Shown: positions 50,987-58,677, numbered from the stretch's first letter. The stretch: 64,000 nt of DNA from Halobellus ruber (GCF_014212355.1 NZ_JACKXD010000007.1:62001-126000); one strand, 5' to 3'. The notes: generated by a model not told the origin, from the letters alone. Numbers and translations are program-made.

Positions 50987-51682
50987 ATGAGTCAGGAAGG
51001 CCGCAGTAAGGCGCTCATCCAAGTACTCGAAGAACTGGAACAGTCCGACATCGGATTCGTCCTCGTTGGTGGGTACGCGATCAGTCAGTTCGAACCGCGA
51101 TTCTCGACCGACCTGGATCTCGTCATCGCCCCGGATGACTACGACGACATCGTGGCATTCCTCGAAGCACGCGGTTTCGAACGGACGACCGAGCTCGAAG
51201 TTCCACCGGAAGAGACCATCTATAATCGAGAGATCGACATCTTTGAACGGACCGAAGGACTCCCCCACCCGGTCGGCGTCGACATTCTCGTGAATGGGCT
51301 TGGCTGTCGGCAAACCGAGGCGGAATGGTCGTTCGACTATCTGCGTGACCACAGTACTGAAACGACGATTTCGGGCGGGACCCGGTCGACGACCGCACGA
51401 GCAGCTGACGGAGAAATCCTCGTCGCCGCGAAACTCCATAGCGGCCGAAAGACGGATCTCGCTGATGTCCTCGCCGCTATCCCAGCGATCGACCTCGATG
51501 GCGTCGAGTCGCATCTCCACCGCGGCGATGCTGATGCCCTCCGGTCGCAGCTCAGTGAGGCCCAAGCCTTCATCGAAGAAGGTGGGCTGGATCACCGATT
51601 CAAGAGCATGTTCGGCCAATCGTCGGCATCAGCCGACGACATCGAGACGCTCCTCGAATTCCTCAAACGACAGCAGAAGTGA
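50987..51682 (+). CDS. Nucleotidyltransferase-fold toxin (AbiEii/MenT-like)
   Basis: 231 residues. LVGGYAISQFEPRF then STDLDLVI (about residues 26-47) is the polymerase-beta-type GG...D-x-D motif that binds nucleotide and metal. The third acidic residue is probably in VDILVNG near 100. Related toxins transfer nucleotides to tRNA or other targets and block growth. It has no stem-loop of its own and is coupled to the preceding winged-helix gene. Confidence 0.72.
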   Translation: MSQEGRSKALIQVLEELEQSDIGFVLVGGYAISQFEPRFSTDLDLVIAPDDYDDIVAFLEARGFERTTELEVPPEETIYNREIDIFERTEGLPHPVGVDILVNGLGCRQTEAEWSFDYLRDHSTETTISGGTRSTTARAADGEILVAAKLHSGRKTDLADVLAAIPAIDLDGVESHLHRGDADALRSQLSEAQAFIEEGGLDHRFKSMFGQSSASADDIETLLEFLKRQQK

Positions 51683-51761
51683 AATAGCGTTTCCCAGGCC
51701 TACAGCGACGGTATCTGTGCGTAGCTATCGCTGAGAAGGGACGCCCAGAGAGAACCGACGC

Positions 51762-51794
51762 TGTTTGTCCTCGCCTCAGCAGGAGCGGAGGCGA
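51762..51794 (+). promoter_or_regulatory. T-box plus stem-loop element, copy 12
   Basis: TGTTTGTC (51762-51769), stem TCGCCTC 51771-51777 / GAGGCGA 51788-51794 (seven pairs), loop AGCAGGAGCG. GGAGG 51787-51791 is inside the stem, nine bases before ATA 51801. Confidence 0.7.
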
Positions 51795-51800
51795 CCATCC

Positions 51801-52022
51801 ATAAGCGACACAGGAGGGCGCGATCCAGACTCGAACGAACTGTCACCAGAACAACGCCTCGAACCCCAGAATACGCGACTCATCAACGCCGGCATCGTGA
51901 CGATTCACGATATGGAGACGCTGCGAGCCTGCGTCGCCTACGAGAACGCGAATCAGCAGCGCGTCCAGATCCTCCGCCGACTCGAACAGCGGGCCAGCGA
52001 AATCCGCGAAGAAAACGATTGA
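51801..52022 (+). CDS. Hypothetical protein, apparent ATA start codon
   Basis: Reads (M)SDTGGRDPDSNELSPEQRL ... LEQRASEIREEND, 73 residues, acidic with a C-terminal helix (TLRACVAYENANQQRVQILR). ATA 51801 has GGAGG at ideal distance, and the neighbouring gene with the same layout has ATG-AGC-GAC at that point. The only canonical upstream choice is TTG 51765, which lies inside the T-box and would translate the stem-loop. The first internal ATG is at about 51912. Confidence 0.55.
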   Translation: MSDTGGRDPDSNELSPEQRLEPQNTRLINAGIVTIHDMETLRACVAYENANQQRVQILRRLEQRASEIREEND

Positions 52023-52038
52023 ATCGATAGTCGTGGGC

Positions 52039-52069
52039 TGTTTGTCGGAGCCTCGGTGGGTGGAGGCTC
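52039..52069 (+). promoter_or_regulatory. T-box plus stem-loop element, copy 13
   Basis: TGTTTGTC (52039-52046), stem GAGCCTC 52048-52054 / GAGGCTC 52063-52069 (seven pairs), loop GGTGGGTG. GGAGG 52062-52066 is in the stem, ten bases before ATG 52077. Confidence 0.7.
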
Positions 52070-52076
52070 AATCCAG

Positions 52077-52376
52077 ATGAGCGATCGACCAGAAATCGAG
52101 ATTCACCGACAGACTGCGTTCGGTGACGATGGCCAACTCGAAGTAACCGAAACGAGCGTCGAGACCTCACTCAAGGATTTCGGCGCTGACGTGGATCATC
52201 GCGACCGAGATTCGCGTCTTGACCAGCCCGAGGCGAGTGAGTTCGGCGTCGACGATCGACCCGAAGTGGAGCAAACATCCGAGGGAGATCAGTCAACCCT
52301 CTTCGCTGATACGGACGAGGATCAGCAAACCCTCAACGGTGAGGATGCGGCCGCTCGCTGTCTCTTCAATGAATAA
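52077..52376 (+). CDS. Hypothetical acidic protein
   Basis: 99 residues (MSDRPEIEIHRQTAFGDDGQ at the start), Asp/Glu-rich, probably largely disordered; the last part DEDQQTLNGEDAAARCLFNE carries one cysteine. The family is not recognised. The start is supported by GGAGG ten bases upstream. Confidence 0.5.
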   Translation: MSDRPEIEIHRQTAFGDDGQLEVTETSVETSLKDFGADVDHRDRDSRLDQPEASEFGVDDRPEVEQTSEGDQSTLFADTDEDQQTLNGEDAAARCLFNE

Positions 52377-52461
52377 ACTGCCCCTATTGATTAGTCATCC
52401 GTCGAAATATTGTAGTCTGAGTGCTAATTTTGAAGCGACGCTGAGGGCCTAATAGCCGGTG

Positions 52462-52493
52462 GGTTTTTTCAGCCTCCAGCAGGGGTGCGGGGA
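52462..52493 (+). promoter_or_regulatory. T-box plus stem-loop element, copy 14
   Basis: GGTTTTTTC (52462-52470), stem CTCC 52474-52477 / GGGG 52489-52492 with a U-G pair, loop AGCAGGGGTGC. A weaker stem than the others. Confidence 0.5.
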
Positions 52494-52516
52494 ATCCGAA
52501 TGCCCGCATTCAACCG

Positions 52517-53203
52517 ATGGAGATGAATCCGACTACCGACCCACGAACAGTCGTACAGGATGCGAGTGAGCGATGGCAGGCGAGTACAGACCGCGTTGAG
52601 TACGTCGGGATGCGTGTCGACGGAACGCCGGTAGTACTGAACCTTACCACACACGAACGCCTCTCCCCTAATCGAAGTCTCGGTCTCGTGCGGCATAGCC
52701 CGGCGGGATTCGACTGGGGCTATACGGGAAGCGGACCGGCACAGCTCGCCTGTGCGATCCTCCTCGATTACACCGACGACGAAACCGTCGCCGAGGAACA
52801 CTACATCCAGTTCCGCGACGACGTGGTCAGTCAGTTGCTGTGTGATGGGCCGGCCGACTGCTGGCACCTCACCGGGGAGGATATCGAGGCGGCACTCGCC
52901 GAATTCGAAGAGTACCAAGCACTCACGCCAGATGGTGGGACGCCGTCATCGTCACTGCCGGCGAATTGGAGTGCGGTGAGCCGGACAGATCGGACAGTCT
53001 TCCAACGTCGGGATATCGACCACTACGTCGTCCTCGCCGAAGGGAGCGAAGAGTGGTTGATCATACTTTGTGCGCAGGAGGACCGGGCGTATCCCGCCCC
53101 GCTTGACCATCGAACACTTCCGGTCGAGAACGATCCTGCTGCAGCCGTGCAGGCACTCGTCGCTGAGAGTAACGACCTCGTCGAGCCAGAGGAGGACATC
53201 TGA
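52517..53203 (+). CDS. DUF6166-like protein, copy 2, with extra C-terminal domain
   Basis: 228 residues. Residues about 60-125 repeat the DUF6166-like core (LVRHSPAGFDWGYTGSGPAQ followed by LACAILLDYTDDE) of the gene at 49577. A second domain (about 150-228, RTVFQRRDIDHYVVLAEGSE) adds strands and a helix. Start ATG 52517 or 52523. It overlaps the next small gene by one base (TGATG). Confidence 0.65.
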   Translation: MEMNPTTDPRTVVQDASERWQASTDRVEYVGMRVDGTPVVLNLTTHERLSPNRSLGLVRHSPAGFDWGYTGSGPAQLACAILLDYTDDETVAEEHYIQFRDDVVSQLLCDGPADCWHLTGEDIEAALAEFEEYQALTPDGGTPSSSLPANWSAVSRTDRTVFQRRDIDHYVVLAEGSEEWLIILCAQEDRAYPAPLDHRTLPVENDPAAAVQALVAESNDLVEPEEDI

Positions 53204-53358
53204 TGGAGAACATCCGACTCTCGCGGGCCACGTACCAACTCATCGAACGCGCCATCACGGCGCTGGAGTGCATCGGCCGAGAACTCGAGCGATACAACGA
53301 CCGGCACGAGCTAACAGTTGGGAAAGACACCGACGAGACGAATCCCGGCGAATCATGA
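53203..53358 (+). CDS. Small helical protein between overlapping genes
   Basis: 51 residues (MENIRLSRATYQLIERAITA, then LECIGRELERYNDRHEL). It could be a compact two-helix protein or a small RHH-like partner. Both neighbours overlap it (one base upstream, four bases downstream), which argues that it is real. It is below usual length limits for gene calling. Confidence 0.55.
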   Translation: MENIRLSRATYQLIERAITALECIGRELERYNDRHELTVGKDTDETNPGES

Positions 53359-53843
53359 CTGACGAAGCGACGCTCGACGACTTCGAGACCGAGACATCAT
53401 CTGGAGAGTCCCGCTCGCTCACGCTGGAAGAGCGACTCCTCACCCCGATCTCCCCGTCCATCGGTCTGTGGGTGATTGCCGGGCACGGCGATCCGCTCTA
53501 TCTCCAAAATCGGGGAACAGACCGGTATCTCTTCCGCGACGATCACGACCGGTGGTTCATCCTTCAACCCTCAGCGAAGGACTCAGAAGCAGCGTTCGTC
53601 CGCTGGGTGTATCTCCCAGCAGACCGGCCCGAACGGCTGGCGCAGTCGGCGCTTCGTCGACGGACAGTAATCGGCTATAATTACGTTCAGCGGTCGGCCG
53701 CACCAGATCCAGTCAGGTCGACGGTGACGGCGATGTTCGTCACGGAACCGTGGTCCGACACCGCCTACGAGTGTGGGTCGTGTGAGGCGCTGTTCGACAC
53801 GGCACAAGAGCACGCCCTGCACTGCTGGGACGACCATCCATAG
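53355..53843 (+). CDS. Hypothetical protein with C-terminal zinc finger
   Basis: 162 residues. The middle part (about 35-110) is beta-rich (SIGLWVIAGHGDPLYLQNRG; DRYLFRDDHDRWFIL). The tail YECGSCEALFDTAQEHALHC is a C2H2-like zinc finger. It overlaps the previous gene by four bases (ATGA). Function unknown; possibly DNA-binding through the finger. Confidence 0.6.
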   Translation: MTDEATLDDFETETSSGESRSLTLEERLLTPISPSIGLWVIAGHGDPLYLQNRGTDRYLFRDDHDRWFILQPSAKDSEAAFVRWVYLPADRPERLAQSALRRRTVIGYNYVQRSAAPDPVRSTVTAMFVTEPWSDTAYECGSCEALFDTAQEHALHCWDDHP

Positions 53844-53931
53844 GTACCAAATCCTGAACAGGTGCGCCGTCGACGCCACGCCGACGAGTGAATTGAAGAG
53901 CCGAAGCCAAGTGTCGGGACCGTCCAGATGA

Positions 53932-53972
53932 TTAACCAACAGTACTGGATTCTTGGGTAGAATGTTGGTTAA
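53932..53972. repeat. TTAACCAACA inverted repeat, copy 4
   Basis: TTAACCAACA 53932-53941 and TGTTGGTTAA 53963-53972, 21-bp spacer. It ends 90 bases before ATG 54063, exactly as copy 3 does before its gene. Confidence 0.9.
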
Positions 53973-53978
53973 GAGTGG

Positions 53979-54012
53979 TTGTTTTTGCGCCCGTGAGAGG
54001 GGCGCAGGGCGC
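53979..54012 (+). promoter_or_regulatory. T-box plus stem-loop element, copy 15
   Basis: TTGTTTTTG, stem GCGCCC 53987-53992 / GGGCGC 54007-54012 (six pairs), loop GTGAGAGGGGCGCA. It follows repeat copy 4 by seven bases. Confidence 0.65.
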
Positions 54013-54062
54013 GTGATGAGAGCGCCGGTGCGGATGACGAATTCGATTTCGAGGTGACTGCA

Positions 54063-55223
54063 ATGAAAGACCCAGAATCCAGAACCGTGTTCGCTGGCGT
54101 CGACGGACGAACCGATACGGAACTACCCGACTGGTACCGCCGGAAGAAAACGGTCGACGAACCGAAGTCCTTCGCCGAGACGATTCGTGACCTCCCGCAG
54201 GCCGTCGAGACGACAGTCGCATACCGGAATCCCTACTCTGACGAGTGGGTCGAAACGGAGCGCTTCAACGCCCTGGTCGAGCCGACAAGAGCGCGCGACC
54301 ACGCGACAGACGGCGAGCCCGACGCAGACCCACTATTTCACGTCCCCACGGACAGTTACGCGATCATTAACCCGGTGGATGTGTACAGGCCCTTGGAAGA
54401 GGTCCTTCGCGAGGAGACCATCGACGGGACGCCGCTCGGTGACGTGATGTTCGGCGAGATCCGGCGCTACCGGGGCGGCGGCGAGGTCCATATGGACGTG
54501 ATGTTCGACGGCCTCGAAGTCCGGCTGCCGGGGCGGTCAGACCCGATCACGATGGGCGTCACGTCGGGCTACGACTTCTTCGGCGAGCACGCCGTCTACG
54601 TGGAGGGCTTCGCTCAGGACGGCTACTGCTCGAACACGATGCGCTCGCTCACCGACAAGGAGGTCATCAAGCACGTCGGCGACGTGCGGAATTTCCGCAC
54701 CTGGTGGGAGGAGATCCTCGCACAGGTCGAACTCGTCGCCGACGACCTCTTCGAGTTCATCCGTGACGCCCAGGACATCGACCTCGACTTCTCGGAGCTC
54801 CCGTTCACCGTCACGGAGTTCTACAGTCTGCTCGGCTTCCCGGACTACCTGGCCGAGCGCGCCGCCGGCGATGCAGAAGCCAATGCGGCGTCCCCCTTCG
54901 AGATCGACATGTGGACGCTGCATTCCGGCGCCACGTTCGCGCTCACTCACTTCTTCCAGGGGAAAGAAGGGGCGTCCCTCGATCAGTACGTTCGAATCGC
55001 CAACGACATCCTGTTCAACCCGGAAGGCACGATCGAGCGCATCGAGCAGGCGTACGAGCAGCAGTTAGCGGCGGGCGGGGACGACGGGTCACAGGCCTCG
55101 CTGGCCGGCGAACGAGCGCTGGCGAGCATCGAGCGAGTCAGCGACGACCTGCAGGAGAAAGTCGAGCAGTTCGAAGAACGCGAGGACGCGCTGCGTGAGC
55201 GGTTCCAAGACGCGATGAGCTGA
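54063..55223 (+). CDS. DUF932 phage/plasmid-like protein
   Basis: 386 residues. DUF932 marks: FNALVEPTRARDHATDGEPD, HVPTDSYAIINPVDVYRPLE, GEVHMDVMFDGLEVRL, and HAVYVEGFAQDGYCSNTM. The C-terminus (about 350-386) is a coiled coil (DDLQEKVEQFEEREDALRER). These proteins are widespread on plasmids and phages and often sit beside antirestriction genes. The precise function is unknown. ATG 54063; a GTG 9 bases upstream is in frame. Confidence 0.8.
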   Translation: MKDPESRTVFAGVDGRTDTELPDWYRRKKTVDEPKSFAETIRDLPQAVETTVAYRNPYSDEWVETERFNALVEPTRARDHATDGEPDADPLFHVPTDSYAIINPVDVYRPLEEVLREETIDGTPLGDVMFGEIRRYRGGGEVHMDVMFDGLEVRLPGRSDPITMGVTSGYDFFGEHAVYVEGFAQDGYCSNTMRSLTDKEVIKHVGDVRNFRTWWEEILAQVELVADDLFEFIRDAQDIDLDFSELPFTVTEFYSLLGFPDYLAERAAGDAEANAASPFEIDMWTLHSGATFALTHFFQGKEGASLDQYVRIANDILFNPEGTIERIEQAYEQQLAAGGDDGSQASLAGERALASIERVSDDLQEKVEQFEEREDALRERFQDAMS

Positions 55224-55251
55224 CATCACGGCGATGCTGTAATCGCCGGTC

Positions 55252-55280
55252 TGTTTCTCTCCCCCTCAAGGGGTGGAGGC
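55252..55280 (+). promoter_or_regulatory. T-box plus stem-loop element, copy 16
   Basis: TGTTTCTC (55252-55259), stem CTCC 55259-55262 / GGAG 55275-55278, loop CCCTCAAGGGGT. The gene it served is gone or reduced to a mini-frame. Confidence 0.5.
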
Positions 55281-55333
55281 CAACAAGGTAGAAAACCTGC
55301 GAACAGCCATAGGAGTGACGACAACTTCTCAAT

Positions 55334-55411
55334 ATGAAATTCCTACAGGCGCCCCGTGTTCAGTATACCTATGAACCTATGAATACAAGAACCAATTCAA
55401 ACACAGAATGA
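55334..55411 (+). CDS. Possible leader mini-frame before the 55408 gene
   Basis: 25 codons (MKFLQAPRVQYTYEPMNTRT at the start) with TGA overlapping the next ATG (ATGA), the same coupling as at the paralogous locus 63056. It may be only a chance frame. Confidence 0.25.
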   Translation: MKFLQAPRVQYTYEPMNTRTNSNTE

Positions 55412-55680
55412 CCGAGCGACATTTCGACTCTGAAAACGAGTTCAGAGAGTTCATCGCCGACGTAGCCGATGAGTATCGTGCTGACGCTGATGAGTGGGGT
55501 ACGTACGAGGCTGCCACTGCGCTCTATGACGAGTATGACCTCTGCCCGTGGAGTATCACCACGTACCTCGAATCCAATGTCCCGTATGACGAACTTTCCG
55601 GTCCGGATCCGCGGGATATGCTGACCCACGAAGCTTGCCTCTGTATTGAACAATTGCTGACTAAGATCTACAAGCAATAG
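55408..55680 (+). CDS. Hypothetical protein, paralog A
   Basis: 90 residues, acidic and helical: FRE-FIADVADEYRADADEWGTYE-like start, SITTYLESNVPYDELSGPDP near 48-67, and LCIEQLLTKIYKQ at the end. The gene at 63056 encodes a clear paralog. The shared blocks ADVADEYRADADEW and ESNVPYDELSGPDPRDML suggest a conserved binding surface. Function unknown. Confidence 0.7.
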   Translation: MTERHFDSENEFREFIADVADEYRADADEWGTYEAATALYDEYDLCPWSITTYLESNVPYDELSGPDPRDMLTHEACLCIEQLLTKIYKQ

Positions 55681-55867
55681 ACGGAAACAACCAATATCAT
55701 CATAATTTTTTGACATAACCGAATCGTACAATCAACATCAGATCGACAGAAGTTATCCCGTAGAACGGATTTAACGGATGAGGAGCTACAAATAATGGAC
55801 GAGTCGCCTTTCGTACAGGCACAGTCTCGTATCTACACGGCACCGCGAGAACGGACATCTCGCAGAA

Positions 55868-56238
55868 CTATGGCAAGTTCCAGTTTCATTTAAATTTCCC
55901 CGGTCACACCATCCCACCTGTACGGACCGAAGGGACCGACGCCGCGCTGTATGTTCGTAGTAACGTCGACTTCGACGACTAACAACTCGCTACCAAGGCC
56001 ACGACCACGCTCCCATCGCGACCGGGCGGGGACACCTATCTGTATGTCTTCGACGGCGCAGTCGAGATTGGCGATGGGTCGGCCAGGTTCACCGAGAGCG
56101 CACTCATAACTGGCGGCGATGACGTGACCGTCACAGCCACCGAGGACGCCACCGTTACCACGTTCAGCATTAATCCCAGCGCGCCAGTCACTCGCCAGGA
56201 CAGCATCAGCCGTGGAGATACTGACACACCGACTGTGG
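55868..56238 (+). pseudogene. Broken pirin-like cupin, C-terminal part
   Basis: A frame reads YGKFQFHLNFPGHTIPPVRT ... VRSNVDFDD, then TAA at 55981-55983, then TYLYVFDGAVEIGDGSARF, GGDDVTVTATEDATVTTF and APVTRQDSISRGD. The second part matches the C-terminal cupin of pirin/quercetinase proteins. The missing N-terminus and internal stop show it is dead. It runs straight into the next stem-loop element. Confidence 0.55.
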
Positions 56239-56239
56239 C

Positions 56240-56270
56240 TGTTTTTCGTGCCCCCGAGAGGGCGAGGGCT
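56240..56270 (+). promoter_or_regulatory. T-box plus stem-loop element, copy 17
   Basis: TGTTTTTC (56240-56247), stem GCCC 56250-56253 / GGGC 56266-56269, loop CCGAGAGGGCGA. Confidence 0.6.
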
Positions 56271-56299
56271 CCTTCGAAAACTCTCAGAGGTGACTTCCA

Positions 56300-56647
56300 G
56301 TGAGTCAACAACAGAGTCCCGACAACGTCTCGATCGACGAGATTCCGGTCGATATCGACAACACGCAATCAGCGGAGGTCGATTCCGCCGACGTCCCCGA
56401 CGAAATCGAATCTATCACCCGTGGGCTCGCCGGCGAGCAGCCGCCGACGAATCCGCTCGTCGTGCTGAAAGCGGCCCGGTGGTGGTACATTCACGGCAAG
56501 GGCGGCACGGATCCCGCCTTCCAGTGGGCCATCGAGTGGGCGCGTCATCTTGCGACCGACACGCCTAGTGACATCGAGCGGTTCGACGAGTTCCTCGAGT
56601 ACCTCGTCTCGGTTGGCTTTGCGAACGAACGCCACGAACTCCGCTGA
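56300..56647 (+). CDS. Hypothetical protein
   Basis: 115 residues from GTG 56300 (MSQQQSPDNVSIDEIPVDID at the start). An acidic N-terminus, then helices KAARWWYIHGKGGTDPAFQW and IERFDEFLEYLVSVGF. The family is not recognised. AGGTGA lies nine bases before the GTG and supports that start. Confidence 0.55.
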   Translation: MSQQQSPDNVSIDEIPVDIDNTQSAEVDSADVPDEIESITRGLAGEQPPTNPLVVLKAARWWYIHGKGGTDPAFQWAIEWARHLATDTPSDIERFDEFLEYLVSVGFANERHELR

Positions 56648-56658
56648 CCGACAGAGCG

Positions 56659-56690
56659 GTTTTTTGAACGCCCCTGAGGGGTGCGGCGCG
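56659..56690 (+). promoter_or_regulatory. T-box plus stem-loop element, copy 18
   Basis: GGTTTTTTG, stem CGCC 56669-56672 / GGCG 56685-56688, loop CCTGAGGGGTGC. It lies upstream of the ArdC-like gene. Confidence 0.6.
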
Positions 56691-56734
56691 GTTTAAACAG
56701 ACGCAGTCGCCGTGAACTCGATTCGGTGATCACG

Positions 56735-57654
56735 ATGTCTACGACCAGAGACTCGTCGGTCTCCTTCGACCAGACCGACACGCGATCAGACGAGATGAAC
56801 AGTGGATCGACGAGCTCGTCGCCGGCGTCGACGACGCACAGGCCAGCGACGAGTTCCAGGAGTGGCTCGACGTCCAGAGTCGCTTCCACGACTACTCCTA
56901 CCGGAACACGCTCCTCATCAAGCGGCAGTGTCCCGAGGCGAGCCGGGTGGCGGGCTACCGGACGTGGCAGGAGGAGTTCGATCGGCACGTCCAGGAAGGG
57001 GAGTCGGCCATCTGGATCTGGGCGCCGATCATCACCACGCAGTGCCCGGAGTGCGAGAATTCGCCGAGCTACCACGAAGAGAGCGACTGTGGGTACGACG
57101 AGACGCCGCCCGAGAAGTGGTCAGAGGGCCTCGTCGGGTTCAAGCCTGCGCCGGTGTTCGACGTCTCTCAGACCGAGGGAGAACCACTTCCCGACCTCGA
57201 CACGGAAGCCACCGGAGACGCCGGCGACCTCGTTGCTCGGCTGATCGGGATTGCCGACGAACTTGGCGTGACGGTTCGGATCGTTCCCGACGAAGAGTGG
57301 ACCCACGGCGAGGCGAAGGGCATCTGCGAGCAGCTGAGCCTCGTCGACGTCCAGCCGCTCGTCGAGGTTTGCGATCGGGAGAACGACGCCGATCTCGCCC
57401 GGACGCTGATTCACGAGTACGCCCACGCCCTGCTCCACTTCGACGTCGACGACGACACAGAGCGGTCGAAGCGCGAAGTCGAGGCCGAAGCCGTCGCGTA
57501 CGTCGTCGGGCGCTACTGCGGGCTGGACACCAGTGGGTCAGCGTTCTACCTCGCCGCGTGGGAGTCGGACGATCCCGAGATCGTTCGCGACCGTCTCGAC
57601 CGGATCAGTTCCACAGCAGAAGAACTCATCGACGCTCTCGACAGCGCCGCTTAA
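56735..57654 (+). pseudogene. ArdC-like antirestriction metalloprotein with a one-base deletion
   Basis: ATG 56735 begins MSTTRDSSVSFDQTDTRSDE-M, then the frame is lost. The proper frame resumes at once (EQWIDELVAGVDDAQASDEF, ending EELIDALDSAA). Adding one G after 56797 restores a 306-residue protein. The N-domain (about 20-110) resembles the ssDNA-binding part of ArdC, and HEYAHALLHF near 226 is the zinc-protease site. Plasmid ArdC protects incoming DNA from restriction. A restart at the GTG at 56947 would lose most of the N-domain. Confidence 0.8.
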
Positions 57655-57691
57655 CCAACAAGAAGGGCCGTCAGCCTACTATGTTGGTTAA
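57651..57691. repeat. TTAACCAACA inverted repeat, copy 5
   Basis: TTAACCAACA 57651-57660 and TGTTGGTTAA 57682-57691, 21-bp spacer. Its first arm supplies the TAA stop of the ArdC-like gene. Confidence 0.9.
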
Positions 57692-57723
57692 GTCTTTCAG
57701 TGCCCGCAGAGGGGCGGAGGCAC
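57692..57723 (+). promoter_or_regulatory. T-box plus stem-loop element, copy 19
   Basis: GTCTTTC directly after repeat copy 5, stem GTGCC 57700-57704 / GGCAC 57719-57723, loop CGCAGAGGGGCGGA carrying GGAGG at 57716-57720. Confidence 0.6.
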
Positions 57724-57742
57724 CCACCGGAGACCACGACCG

Positions 57743-58558
57743 ATGACCGATAGATACCTTTCCGCCGTTCTTGAGGAAGCAGAACAGATCGCAACCCACC
57801 ACGAACAGGTCGCCCAATCATCAGACCATCCGGAACACGAGTATCTCCGGTACGCCGTCCTTCGGCTGCTCGAAGACGAGGCTGACGACACATCGGTGGA
57901 GGTACCGCAGATTGACGGCGTGACTGTCGGCTACGGAGAGGACAAGGCGATGTACGAGAGTTGGGATGACGACATCGAGTGGTGGGAGACGGTTTCGCCG
58001 CAGGCGGAGTGTACCCGTTTCCGGGTGTTCTACCCCGACGAGTACGACGCTGTTCCGCGGGTCATCGTCGACGTGATGGCAGTACTCGGGGCGTGGCGTG
58101 TCTGGACTGGGAGCGCTGCCGCCTGTGGCTCCTACGACCATCGCGAACGGCGGGAAGTACATTATCTGTGGCCGGAAGGCCATCCGGTTGAGGGCCTGCT
58201 TGCGAATCGGCTCCAGGATCCCGAAGCGGCGGTTGCCCCAGACGGCGGCCGCACCGGCGACGTACGCGATCGGATGGTCGTCACGGAGCACTCGCCCCAG
58301 CACAACGATCTCGAGCCGCGAACTCGACGCGCCATCGACGAAGCAATGGAAGTCTCGCTGCTCGAAAAAGGCGGCCGGTACGAGGTCCGATCGGCGTCAG
58401 GACACTGGTACGAAGTCGACGTGATCAGCGAATCGTGTACGTGTCCAGACTGGCGGAAGCGTACGCCCAAGGGCGGCTGTAAACATCTCCGACGAGTCGA
58501 TCAGGAGATCAAGCAGGGGCGGGTCCCACGACCTGATGGGCGTCTCCCCCCGAACTAG
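57743..58558 (+). CDS. SWIM zinc-finger protein
   Basis: 271 residues. The C-terminal SCTCPDWRKRTPKGGCKH (about 232-249) is a SWIM finger (C-x-C-x(n)-C-x-H), found in DNA- or protein-binding proteins. The domain before it (about 185-230) is typical of haloarchaeal SWIM proteins. The N-terminal 170 residues are acidic alpha/beta of unknown family, with VIVDVMAVLGAWRVWTGSAA resembling a strand-rich core. Composition is even throughout, so no frameshift is evident. Confidence 0.75.
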   Translation: MTDRYLSAVLEEAEQIATHHEQVAQSSDHPEHEYLRYAVLRLLEDEADDTSVEVPQIDGVTVGYGEDKAMYESWDDDIEWWETVSPQAECTRFRVFYPDEYDAVPRVIVDVMAVLGAWRVWTGSAAACGSYDHRERREVHYLWPEGHPVEGLLANRLQDPEAAVAPDGGRTGDVRDRMVVTEHSPQHNDLEPRTRRAIDEAMEVSLLEKGGRYEVRSASGHWYEVDVISESCTCPDWRKRTPKGGCKHLRRVDQEIKQGRVPRPDGRLPPN

Positions 58559-58677
58559 TAGAATCATCCAGAGTCCGAGAATGCTCGAAGGGCTGTAACA
58601 TCAGACGAAAGTTATTGATGAAGAGTTTCGAGTAGTGTTACTGCTGCTGGAGGACATTGTGAGTGGTTGGTTTCGGT

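Noticed and set aside
56681-57746. Plus-strand alternative frames over the ArdC-like gene as separate genes
   Set aside because: Those frames are Arg/Ser-rich shadows. The HEYAHALLH frame plus a one-base correction explains the region.
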